Shown: piece after piece, positions 55,046 to 62,659 of the stretch
Layout of the letters: every line of letters starts with the position of its first letter
How positions within the stretch are numbered: position 1 is the first letter of the stretch
DNA from: Fischerella muscicola PCC 7414
Lineage (GTDB): Bacteria > Cyanobacteriota > Cyanobacteriia > Cyanobacteriales > Nostocaceae
Reading direction: 5' to 3'
Length of the DNA stretch: 64,000 bases
Assembly (NCBI RefSeq): GCF_000317205.1
Contig: NZ_AJLK01000117.1
Span: 53,503-117,502 of the forward strand
Notes under the pieces: generated by a model
The model's input: only the letters and a program-made list of their open reading frames with translations
Databases searched by the model: none
Told to the model about the DNA's origin: nothing
Program-made: the position numbers and the translations under genes

Positions 55046-55960
55046 ATGCCATCTATAAATATGCAAATAACACCCATTACTGAACAATTTGGTACTACCA
55101 TTCAGGGAATAGGCGATGAAAATATTCTGAATCTAGATATAGATGAGGTTATTAAATTATTTAAGTCTTCTAGCCTAATACTTTTTAGGGGATTTGAAAC
55201 TGACGTAGATAAATTTAAAAAATTTACAGAATTATATAGCACTAGCTTTATGACTTATGTCGGCGGTGCTTATAGTAGAGATTCTATCAATGGAGATAAC
55301 ACAGTCTTATCTGTAACTGGTCACAAAATTGCTTGTGCTGTTCCTTTTCATGGAGAAATGTACTACACGAAAACACAGCCAAAGATGATGTGGTTTTACT
55401 GTGCTACTCCGGCATTAAGTGATGGCGAGACGACAATTTGTGACGGCATTCAAGTTTATAAAGAGTTAAGTCAAACTACTAAAGAATTACTCCATTCCAA
55501 GCGTTTAAAATATATTCGCACCTATCCTCAGGAAATTTGGCCAAAAATCTATCAAACTAACGATTTAACAATGGTAGAGAAAGTATGTCATGATAATGAT
55601 ATGCTTCTGAAGGTAAATGAAGCGGAAAAATCTATTACTACTGAGTATATAACATCTGCAATTGTTCTCAGTAGATGTGGTCATTACAAGGTATTTCTTA
55701 ACAACATTTTACCTGTAATAGAACAAGAAGCACAGGGTCGAAATAATAGTCTTGTCAGGTTTGAGGATGATTCTCGAATTCCTGAGAATGTAATTGATGA
55801 ACTCAAAGAAATTACTGACAGATTAACCCAATTAGTTGCATGGCAAAAAGGAGATATTCTCATGGTTGATAATACCAGATTACTTCACGGTAGAAGAGCT
55901 TTTTCCGATAATCAAAGAGACATTTATGTGAGGCTGTGTAATCCAGCTTTTCCATTTTAA
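55046..55960 (+). CDS. TauD/TfdA-family Fe(II)/2-oxoglutarate dioxygenase (HxE type)
   Basis: 304 residues. The metal triad is visible as H-x-E in AVPFHGEMYYTKTQPKMMWF and a distal histidine in MVDNTRLLHGRRAF, followed by the 2-oxoglutarate-binding arginine (DIYVRL). HxE in place of HxD occurs in clavaminate synthase and in dioxygenases acting on amino acids or peptide-carrier-bound substrates such as SyrP, which suggests hydroxylation in natural-product or amino acid chemistry rather than taurine use (inference). Start: ATG at 55046; a TTG at 55031 is in frame. A long inverted repeat follows at 56000-56092. Confidence 0.85.
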   Translation: MPSINMQITPITEQFGTTIQGIGDENILNLDIDEVIKLFKSSSLILFRGFETDVDKFKKFTELYSTSFMTYVGGAYSRDSINGDNTVLSVTGHKIACAVPFHGEMYYTKTQPKMMWFYCATPALSDGETTICDGIQVYKELSQTTKELLHSKRLKYIRTYPQEIWPKIYQTNDLTMVEKVCHDNDMLLKVNEAEKSITTEYITSAIVLSRCGHYKVFLNNILPVIEQEAQGRNNSLVRFEDDSRIPENVIDELKEITDRLTQLVAWQKGDILMVDNTRLLHGRRAFSDNQRDIYVRLCNPAFPF

Positions 55961-55999
55961 AATCTGGTGATTATTGACAACATAATACAAAGATATAAT

Positions 56000-56092
56000 T
56001 TTGTCATTCTGAACGCAATGGGGTGAAGCTAATAGTCTCTATATATTAGATATTTTGTAGAGATTTTAACTACCTAGTTCAGAATGACATTT
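56000..56092. repeat. Long inverted repeat with TGTCATTCTGAAC arms
   Basis: TGTCATTCTGAAC and GTTCAGAATGACA, perfect 13-bp arms about 60 bp apart, followed by TTTTTTA. GTCATTCTGA ends are common in bacterial mobile palindromes; the T-run would also allow it to act as a terminator for the dioxygenase gene. Confidence 0.7.
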
Positions 56093-56244
56093 TTTATTTT
56101 TACTTCTATCTAAGCAATACCAAATAATTTATTGAAATTAAACAAAGTTTATATTAACTATCTAATCAGGTATAACACGAAAACTTTTACTGATTTTTAA
56201 CAGTTAGTTTAAAGACCATTAACAAGGATATAAACATTTCTAAT

Positions 56245-57741
56245 TCAGACTTCAGTTTTTAGTTGGCTATCCCAATCTAGAGTTCCTTGCAAAATTTCCA
56301 AGCCACCATTGGGATTGTCTACATATGTCCACTTTCCTTCTTTACGAACTGCTACACGTGGACCAAAAGGATTGGCTGTACCGATAAACAGACCGTAAGA
56401 AGTGGAAATAAAGTTACGAACTCCATAGTTATAGACGTTACCAAATCCTTGTCGAGTTACTGGTAGCCAATTTTCGCCATCAAAGGTACGCCATACTTCA
56501 AAACCACCTTGATATTTAACTATCTCTTCCAATCCTACTTGCTGGAGCATCCGAACTGTTTTGTCTGGCCTCCCTTCTAAGGAGATGTAGCACATGATGT
56601 CGCTCCATTCCATAGTTCCTGTATACAGCCAACCATCATGTACTCCCATCCTCCAGACATAACCATTGCATAGATTATTGAACCCAGCTGATAATCCGCT
56701 TAAGGGGTATCTGCCATCACGGATATCTCCCATAAGTAAATCCCAAGAACCGTCATGGTGAATCCTAATGATTTCCGCTCCAGCAGGGCCAATTTTATTG
56801 AGGTGATCGTAACCACCATTTTGGATACCAGAGCCGACATACAGAGCGTCCTTGAAAACCATCATACTGGCAGCGATTTGATTAAGACTACCACGACCTG
56901 CACCGTTAGTAATGACATTAGTCCAATGATAAGGAGGTTCTCCTTCTGCTTTAGTACGCCAGATTTGAAAACCATTATTATTGACGGTTCCGGCATAAAG
57001 ATAGTCTCCAAATCCTCTTAACTCGAAGATTGTGCGATTTTCTGGATCACCAAATCCGCGATCGCTTGCAGCACGCCACTCTCCTTTCGCAGGATCACTA
57101 CTTTCATATACCTGAGCGACTCCAGAAGTATTTGCATTACCTCCAGTTGCACTGGTTGGTGCAGTAAACAAGCGTCCTTTGAAAGGAATTAGTAAGCGCA
57201 AACTGGTGACAGGTAAACCTACTAATCCAGGTTTAGAGACAACCTCAAAGTTTTTGCCATCTTCTGTACGCATGATGAGTGGGCCATTGGCCCGCGACCT
57301 TGACCAAGTACTGACATATAACGCTGGTTCTGGGTCTGATTTCCCTTGAAATACTGCCATCCCTCGATAGCCAAGGTCACGGCTGAATTCATCTCCTTCC
57401 TTGGCCAAGGTCATGGGAGCCTGAAAAACTCGTTCCCAATGTTTGATGACTGGATTGTAGCGCCAGATTTCTGCCCGGGCCCAATTCCTTTCAAACTCTG
57501 GGGTATAGACTTTATGAGGACACTCAACAGGCCACATATCAATCTTGACATGAGGCATACTACTACGGATAAGACAGAGGTTGGCGCGGGTTGTTCCAAC
57601 ATATAAGTGTCCATTGAACCAAGCCATCGAATGGGCATAAGCATTATTACCATCGCCAAAACCGTTCTTGCAAATTTTACGGAAATTAGCCTCACTCAAT
57701 CCTCGATTTGGTTCTGGATTAAAAATTCGCACCTGAGTCAT
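56245..57741 (-). CDS. Beta-propeller (Kelch-like) protein, probably partner of the phosphatase/sulfatase-fold protein
   Basis: 498 residues with six or seven internal repeats, each pairing a GFGD-type turn with a short beta-sheet (AWFNGHLYVGTTRA, RGFGDYLYAGTVNNNGFQIW, MMVFKDALYVGSGIQNGG, MGVHDGWLYTGTMEWSD, STSYGLFIGTANPFGPRV). The pattern x-LYVGT ... EIWR is that of a propeller. No signal peptide is visible, so it is likely cytosolic. It starts 15 bp after the stop of the sulfatase-fold gene on the same strand, so the two form an operon. Function unknown. Confidence 0.75.
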   Translation of the reverse strand: MTQVRIFNPEPNRGLSEANFRKICKNGFGDGNNAYAHSMAWFNGHLYVGTTRANLCLIRSSMPHVKIDMWPVECPHKVYTPEFERNWARAEIWRYNPVIKHWERVFQAPMTLAKEGDEFSRDLGYRGMAVFQGKSDPEPALYVSTWSRSRANGPLIMRTEDGKNFEVVSKPGLVGLPVTSLRLLIPFKGRLFTAPTSATGGNANTSGVAQVYESSDPAKGEWRAASDRGFGDPENRTIFELRGFGDYLYAGTVNNNGFQIWRTKAEGEPPYHWTNVITNGAGRGSLNQIAASMMVFKDALYVGSGIQNGGYDHLNKIGPAGAEIIRIHHDGSWDLLMGDIRDGRYPLSGLSAGFNNLCNGYVWRMGVHDGWLYTGTMEWSDIMCYISLEGRPDKTVRMLQQVGLEEIVKYQGGFEVWRTFDGENWLPVTRQGFGNVYNYGVRNFISTSYGLFIGTANPFGPRVAVRKEGKWTYVDNPNGGLEILQGTLDWDSQLKTEV

Positions 57742-57756
57742 TTTTTACATTCATAA

Positions 57757-58581
57757 TTACGGGCGTCTTCCCTCTAAAAATGGAACTTCAAAACACTTAG
57801 AATGCATAATTGGTCCATGGCCAAAATAACCATCTTCTCCAAATAATTCCCCATGATCTGCTGTAATGATGATGTGAGTATTATCAGGACATTTATTAAA
57901 TAATTCACCGATAAATTTATCTACATACTCTACACAACTAATTTGTTGCTGATGTAAGCGAGTCATTTCTTCTGGTTCAAAAAAGCTTTTCTCTTCTGGT
58001 TTTTCGCCAACTAGTAAAAATTCATCAATATTTTTAAAGACTCCATGTACACCTGAGATCCGAGGCATATCATCTCCCTTCAGCATGTAGGGATAATGAG
58101 TTTCGCCTAAATTGAAAAAGTAAAAACGAGGTTGATCATCAGGAAATTCCATTTCATTAATCATGGATGGAAAATCATTATGATTTGGCATTAATTTATA
58201 ATCATCAAAATGCTTATTAATGTTGGTAAATTGATTAAGAACAGGCATGGAAACTCTGGCGATCGTCTTATAGCCATTGTCCTGTAAAACTTTTGGTAAA
58301 GATAAGTAAGGAACAAAAGTTTTAAAAGACAGGTTTGGGATATTTAAACGATCTACCCATTTGACAAACTCTTGCTTGTACACCTCTGAAGCGAACACAC
58401 CACGCGGGCTTTGATGTGGAATCATACCCATCAGCATAGTGTAGTGAGAGGGGGAAGTCCAAGATGCATAGCTGTAACGACACTCTGCTTTTCCTAGTTG
58501 ATCAATATTGGGTGTTGCAGCAGCCGCATAGCTGTCATAGCGACAGCTATCCATGATGATGTATACAAGATTGTTGGGCAT
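57757..58581 (-). CDS. Alkaline-phosphatase-superfamily hydrolase (short sulfatase-like fold)
   Basis: 274 residues, shorter than usual sulfatases (about 450-550). Metal ligands are visible as D11 in YIIMDSCRYDSY and D/H in IIITADHGELFGEDGYFGHG. The nucleophile region reads SWTSPSHYTMLMG: Thr42 stands where the modified Cys/Ser of CxPxR should be, and the arginine is histidine. It therefore should not need formylglycine and may be a phospho- or phosphonate-hydrolase with a threonine nucleophile (inference). It heads the operon with the propeller gene. Start: ATG at 58581. Confidence 0.75.
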   Translation of the reverse strand: MPNNLVYIIMDSCRYDSYAAAATPNIDQLGKAECRYSYASWTSPSHYTMLMGMIPHQSPRGVFASEVYKQEFVKWVDRLNIPNLSFKTFVPYLSLPKVLQDNGYKTIARVSMPVLNQFTNINKHFDDYKLMPNHNDFPSMINEMEFPDDQPRFYFFNLGETHYPYMLKGDDMPRISGVHGVFKNIDEFLLVGEKPEEKSFFEPEEMTRLHQQQISCVEYVDKFIGELFNKCPDNTHIIITADHGELFGEDGYFGHGPIMHSKCFEVPFLEGRRP

Positions 58582-59033
58582 GGGTATAAAGATTGACTTT
58601 AGGAAAATTATACTTCTTCACTAGGTTAGTGTAAATTTTAACTTTCTGACTAGATTTAGCGAAATTTTGATGAAGTATATTAAGTTGAGCTTTATAATCT
58701 TGTCTTCTTCTGGCAACAACGACAAAGAAGACGATAAAACTACAATATCAAGAACTTTTTAGCTAACTTTGCAACTCATCCCACGCCTCACTTCTAAGGT
58801 CAGTGTAGGTAGCTTCAGACGTAATTGATCGTGTTTATATACTACGTAATCTTGACGTAATAAATCAAGATTAATTTTTGCCCAGTATCTGCGATCGCTT
58901 TCCTCACACTTTTACGACAACAAGTCATACATTAAAAATTTGTAAAGGATTGTCACAGTCACTCGTATTCACTGCTTATGTAGTGGGTGACAATCCTGAC
59001 ACACAGTTGTTCAAGCAGTGAAAGGAAGAACTT
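58582..59033. other. Spacer upstream of cydAB with a 10-bp inverted repeat
   Basis: A+T-rich divergent spacer between the sulfatase-fold gene and cydA. Apart from a HIP1 site at about 58892 and the inverted repeat at 58947-58996, I see nothing else. Confidence 0.5.
58947..58996. promoter_or_regulatory. Structured inverted repeat in front of cydA
   Basis: GGATTGTCAC at 58947-58956 and GTGACAATCC at 58987-58996 are perfect complements enclosing CACT / AGTG. It ends 37 bp before cydA's ATG. It could be an operator or a folded 5' leader controlling cydAB. Confidence 0.55.
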
Positions 59034-60476
59034 ATGGAATTTTTGTCTAACACTGTAGCGCTGTCACGGATGCAGTTTGCGCTGACAGCCATATTTCATA
59101 TGCTGTGGCCTGTACTGACTACAGGCATGGCAATTTATCTAGCGATTGTAGAGGGAATATGGTTGAAGACCCGTAACCCAGATTACTACTATCATGCCCG
59201 CTTTTGGTCAAAACTCTACATTTTAAACTTTGGTATCGGTGTCGCTACTGGTATTCCGATGGAGTTTCAGTTTGGCACAAATTGGGCCCCTCTATCGGAA
59301 GCAATTGGTAATTTTTTTGGTAGCGTCATCGGCTTTGAAGCTTCCTGGGCATTTATGCTAGAAGCAGCTTTTTTAGGAATTATGGTATTTGGCTGGGAAC
59401 GTGTCCATCCAATCATTCACTTTATTTCTACGATCCTGGTTGCTGTTGGCGCTAACTTATCAACCTTCTGGATTTTGGCAGCTAATTCCTGGTTGCAAAC
59501 TCCCGCGGGTGGAGAAATGGTCAACGGTAAGTTCATCGTCCACGATTACTTTCAGGGTATTTTCAATCCGTTTATGGCGGTGAGTGTGTCGCATATGTTT
59601 TTAGGCACACTCGAAACTTCACTGTTCGTAATTGGTGGAATTAGTGCCTGGTATATTTACAACAATCGTCATAGCGGCTTCTTTGCCAAGGCTTTTAAGA
59701 TTGCTTTAGCAGCTGCGATCGCTGTTGCACCATTGCAGATATACGTAGGACACTTGAGTGGTGAACAAGTGTATCACTACCAACCCTCCAAACTAGCAGC
59801 AATGGAGGCACAATGGCATACAACCCCAGCGGGACAGCCAGCAGATTGGAGTCTAATAGCTTTACCCAATGAACAAGCAGAACAAAATGATTGGGAAATC
59901 ACTATCCCCAACGCCCTTGGCTACATTCTGGAATTCAAACAAAAACTTTCCGAACCTGTACTGGGTTTAAAAGAATGGCAACCAGCCGATAGACCACACT
60001 TAGTAGGATTGATTTACTACTCCTTCCGGATCATGATTGCCATTGGCTTCTTCCTAGCAGGATTGATGCTAGTCAGCACTATTCAATGGCTACGCGGTAA
60101 ACTCTCCCCAGAGAACATTTCCCAGCAGCGCTTGTTAATGCTGGGCTGGATTTTTGCTGCTCCTTTAGGATACATTGCAGTGGAGTCAGGCTGGATAGTT
60201 CGTTGTGTAGGCAGACAACCCTGGACTGTGTACGGACTGATTCGCACGGCTGATGCTGCCTCAAATCTCCCTGCTAGTAATGTCTTAACAACTTTAACAG
60301 GCTTCGCTATAGTTTACAGCCTGTTGTTTGTTGCAGTTTTATATTTTGGTAGTAGGATTATTCGCAGAGGCCCCAGACTAGATTTACCAATACCAGGCGT
60401 AAAAGACCGACCCGCAGTTGAAACTACTCCTGGAGAGTTTATGCCTGATGAACGTCCTGTGGAAGCACAGCAATAG
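59034..60476 (+). CDS. cydA: Cytochrome bd-type quinol oxidase subunit I
   Basis: 480 residues, about nine membrane helices. Oxidises plastoquinol or ubiquinol and reduces oxygen to water, in the plasma or thylakoid membrane. Landmarks: LSRMQFALTAIFHMLWPVLT with a heme histidine, MEFQFGTNWAP, GFEASWAFMLEAAFLGIMVF, and ESGWIVRCVGRQPWTVYGLI. The short Q-loop region suggests the CioA-like (cyanide-insensitive) group. Start: ATG at 59034 behind AAAGGAAG. cydB follows 8 bp later. Confidence 0.95.
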   Translation: MEFLSNTVALSRMQFALTAIFHMLWPVLTTGMAIYLAIVEGIWLKTRNPDYYYHARFWSKLYILNFGIGVATGIPMEFQFGTNWAPLSEAIGNFFGSVIGFEASWAFMLEAAFLGIMVFGWERVHPIIHFISTILVAVGANLSTFWILAANSWLQTPAGGEMVNGKFIVHDYFQGIFNPFMAVSVSHMFLGTLETSLFVIGGISAWYIYNNRHSGFFAKAFKIALAAAIAVAPLQIYVGHLSGEQVYHYQPSKLAAMEAQWHTTPAGQPADWSLIALPNEQAEQNDWEITIPNALGYILEFKQKLSEPVLGLKEWQPADRPHLVGLIYYSFRIMIAIGFFLAGLMLVSTIQWLRGKLSPENISQQRLLMLGWIFAAPLGYIAVESGWIVRCVGRQPWTVYGLIRTADAASNLPASNVLTTLTGFAIVYSLLFVAVLYFGSRIIRRGPRLDLPIPGVKDRPAVETTPGEFMPDERPVEAQQ

Positions 60477-60484
60477 GAGGTTGG

Positions 60485-61498
60485 ATGGAGACGCTAAGTT
60501 ATTTTTTACCGCAGGTATGGTTTGGTATTTTAGCTCTTTTCCTCTTCCTCTATGTCATGCTGGATGGGTTTGACTTGGGGGTAGGAATTTTATCTCTGAC
60601 TGCTTCTACAGAAGAACGTCGTGGCATCTTAATGACTAGCTTGAGTAATATTTGGGATGCTAACGAAACTTGGTTAGTTCTCATGGGTGGTGGTTTGTTT
60701 GGGGCGTTTCCCCTTGCTTACGGCACGATTTTGAATGCCCTTTACATTCCCATTTTGTTGATGGTATTTGGATTGATTTTTCGTGCTGTTGCATTTGAAT
60801 TTCGTGAACAAGCTAAGCGCAAGCTATTCTGGAACTTTGCCTTTGGTGCTGGCAGTTTTCTCGCAGCTTTAGGTCAAGGATTCGCCCTTGGCGGTGTACT
60901 CAAAGGAATTCAGGTAGATCAAGCAGGTCACTTTATCGGTACGACTTGGGATTGGTTGAGTTGGCAGACTGTACTAGTAGCTTTGACTCTCATTCAAGGT
61001 TATGTCCTGATTGGTTCCACTTATTTAGTTTGGAAAACCACAGGTGAATTACAAGATACCCACTATAAAACAGCAAAAATTGCGGCTGTGACAACTTTGA
61101 TTGGAGCCATTTTGATTACAATTGGTACTCCAATATTTTACGACTACACTAGAGAACGTTTGTTTCATCGCCCGCTGGTTTACCTATTTGCTGTGATTCC
61201 CTTGTTGGGAGTTTTGTTGATTTCGCTATTGATTAGAAGCTTGTTTCGTAAAGAAGAAAGAGCGCCTTTTGTCTGGACAATTTTGATTTTCTTGCTGACA
61301 TTTGTGGGCTTGGCAATGGTTGTCTTTCCCTACATTATCCCCACTCAAATCACTATTTATGAAGCTGCTGCTGATCCGAGTGCGTTGGTTTTTATGATTA
61401 TTTTCATTGGTGCGCTGATCCCCGTGATGTTGTTCTACAACATTTATCAATATATTGTGTTCCGGGGTAAGATCACTGGCGGTCACTACGGGGAGTAA
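60485..61498 (+). CDS. cydB: Cytochrome bd-type quinol oxidase subunit II
   Basis: 337 residues, about eight membrane helices. Family marks: VWFGILALFLFLYVMLDGFD LGVG (first helix, split here), SNIWDANETWLVLMGGGLFG, FPLAYGTILNALYIPI, RAVAFEFREQAKR. Heterodimer partner of CydA needed for heme assembly. Start: ATG at 60485 with AGGAGG at the right distance, 8 bp after cydA, so the two form one operon. A long imperfect inverted repeat follows at 61505-61562. Confidence 0.95.
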   Translation: METLSYFLPQVWFGILALFLFLYVMLDGFDLGVGILSLTASTEERRGILMTSLSNIWDANETWLVLMGGGLFGAFPLAYGTILNALYIPILLMVFGLIFRAVAFEFREQAKRKLFWNFAFGAGSFLAALGQGFALGGVLKGIQVDQAGHFIGTTWDWLSWQTVLVALTLIQGYVLIGSTYLVWKTTGELQDTHYKTAKIAAVTTLIGAILITIGTPIFYDYTRERLFHRPLVYLFAVIPLLGVLLISLLIRSLFRKEERAPFVWTILIFLLTFVGLAMVVFPYIIPTQITIYEAAADPSALVFMIIFIGALIPVMLFYNIYQYIVFRGKITGGHYGE

Positions 61499-61504
61499 GT
61501 AAGT

Positions 61505-61562
61505 TGGTGTCTTTGTGTCTTTGTGGTGGCTAGGATAAATATTAACCACCAAGACACAAAGG
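61505..61562. repeat. GTGTCTTTGTGGTGG inverted repeat after cydB
   Basis: CTTTGTGTCTTTGTGGTGG on the left and CCACCAAGACACAAAGG on the right form a long imperfect hairpin. This sequence is a widespread cyanobacterial spacer repeat. It may serve as the 3' end of the cydAB transcript. Confidence 0.7.
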
Positions 61563-61666
61563 CAAATTAATCTAGATGATCTCAGGGGGATGCTTGCAGC
61601 AACACCCGTTTTTGCACTTACTCTTGCATAAGCGATTTTAGACAGCTACTGCACCATGCAAAAGAT

Positions 61667-62560
61667 TTAATTCGCTCGGTAGGCTGTGGGTGTCATACCT
61701 GTAAGCTGTCGAAATTGCCTGCTGAGGTGACTATGACTATCGAAGCCACAAGCCAAGGCAATCTCAACAAGGGATTGATTCGTGTGTTTTAGTAACTGCT
61801 TTGCCCGTTCGACTCGTTGTTGGAGGAGGTATTGGTGAGGCGACAGCCCCATTGACCGCTTGAATTGGCGGCTGAAATGGGATTGACTCATGCCTAATAA
61901 TTGGGCAAGATCAGCAAGCTTGATGTCTTGATCTAAAGCGTCATTTATGTAATCTATGACTTGAAGCAGTTTGCGATCGCTCAATCCGCCCTCGAACTGT
62001 ACGATCCGAGATCGGGTAATTGCATGATCTCGGAGTAAATTCACTACCAATGCATTCGCTAATGACTCTACGTACAACCGCCCCATATACCCACCCCGAT
62101 GCAGTTCGGATTGCAGCAGTAGCAAAATTTGCTCAAGTTGAGGATTGCGGACGCGAAATTCTGGCAGCAGTTCAACTCGATCAGAATTGATTTCCATAGC
62201 CTCTTCGGCAACCTGTTGGAGAAACACTGAGGGAATTTGGATATACAAGTAGTGATCATTCCCCTCAGCTTGATAGCTACTGGGAACACCAGCAGGGGTG
62301 ATAGCAATATCGCCCTGCCGATAAAGTCCGGTATATTGGCGATCGCCTATTACTTGATGGATACGATGAGGTTGGGCAGCTAGACACAATACAATCACGG
62401 GATCTGCTTCAGCTTCCATTTCCGTGCCTCCGGGTGGTTGCCGATACTCCTCAATCAGAAGAGTTTCCCAGCCTAAATCCTGACTGGAGACAATCGGCAA
62501 TTCCGAATTGTAGTGGTTCAAGGGATGAAATGCTGTCATCAGTGCGATCGCTTCCTTCAA
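61667..62560 (-). CDS. AraC-family transcriptional regulator
   Basis: 297 residues. The C-terminal 100 residues hold the two helix-turn-helices of AraC proteins (IKLADLAQLLGMSQSHFSRQ, FKRSMGLSPHQYLLQQRVER, LVEIALACGFDSHSHLSRQF, RQLTGMTPTAYR). The N-terminal part is a cupin-like effector domain (PPGGTEMEAEADPVIVLCLA). It is divergent from the MATE exporter with a 99-bp spacer, so it likely controls that gene; the inducer is unknown. Start: ATG at 62560. Confidence 0.9.
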   Translation of the reverse strand: MKEAIALMTAFHPLNHYNSELPIVSSQDLGWETLLIEEYRQPPGGTEMEAEADPVIVLCLAAQPHRIHQVIGDRQYTGLYRQGDIAITPAGVPSSYQAEGNDHYLYIQIPSVFLQQVAEEAMEINSDRVELLPEFRVRNPQLEQILLLLQSELHRGGYMGRLYVESLANALVVNLLRDHAITRSRIVQFEGGLSDRKLLQVIDYINDALDQDIKLADLAQLLGMSQSHFSRQFKRSMGLSPHQYLLQQRVERAKQLLKHTNQSLVEIALACGFDSHSHLSRQFRQLTGMTPTAYRAN

Positions 62561-62659
62561 AACTTACAGCAGGATTTTGCAAGGCTGGCAGGATTGTGAT
62601 AGCTGAGAACTTTGAGTTTCCCTACTTTAATAAATTGTAACGTGAAAGTTTTTCCAGGC

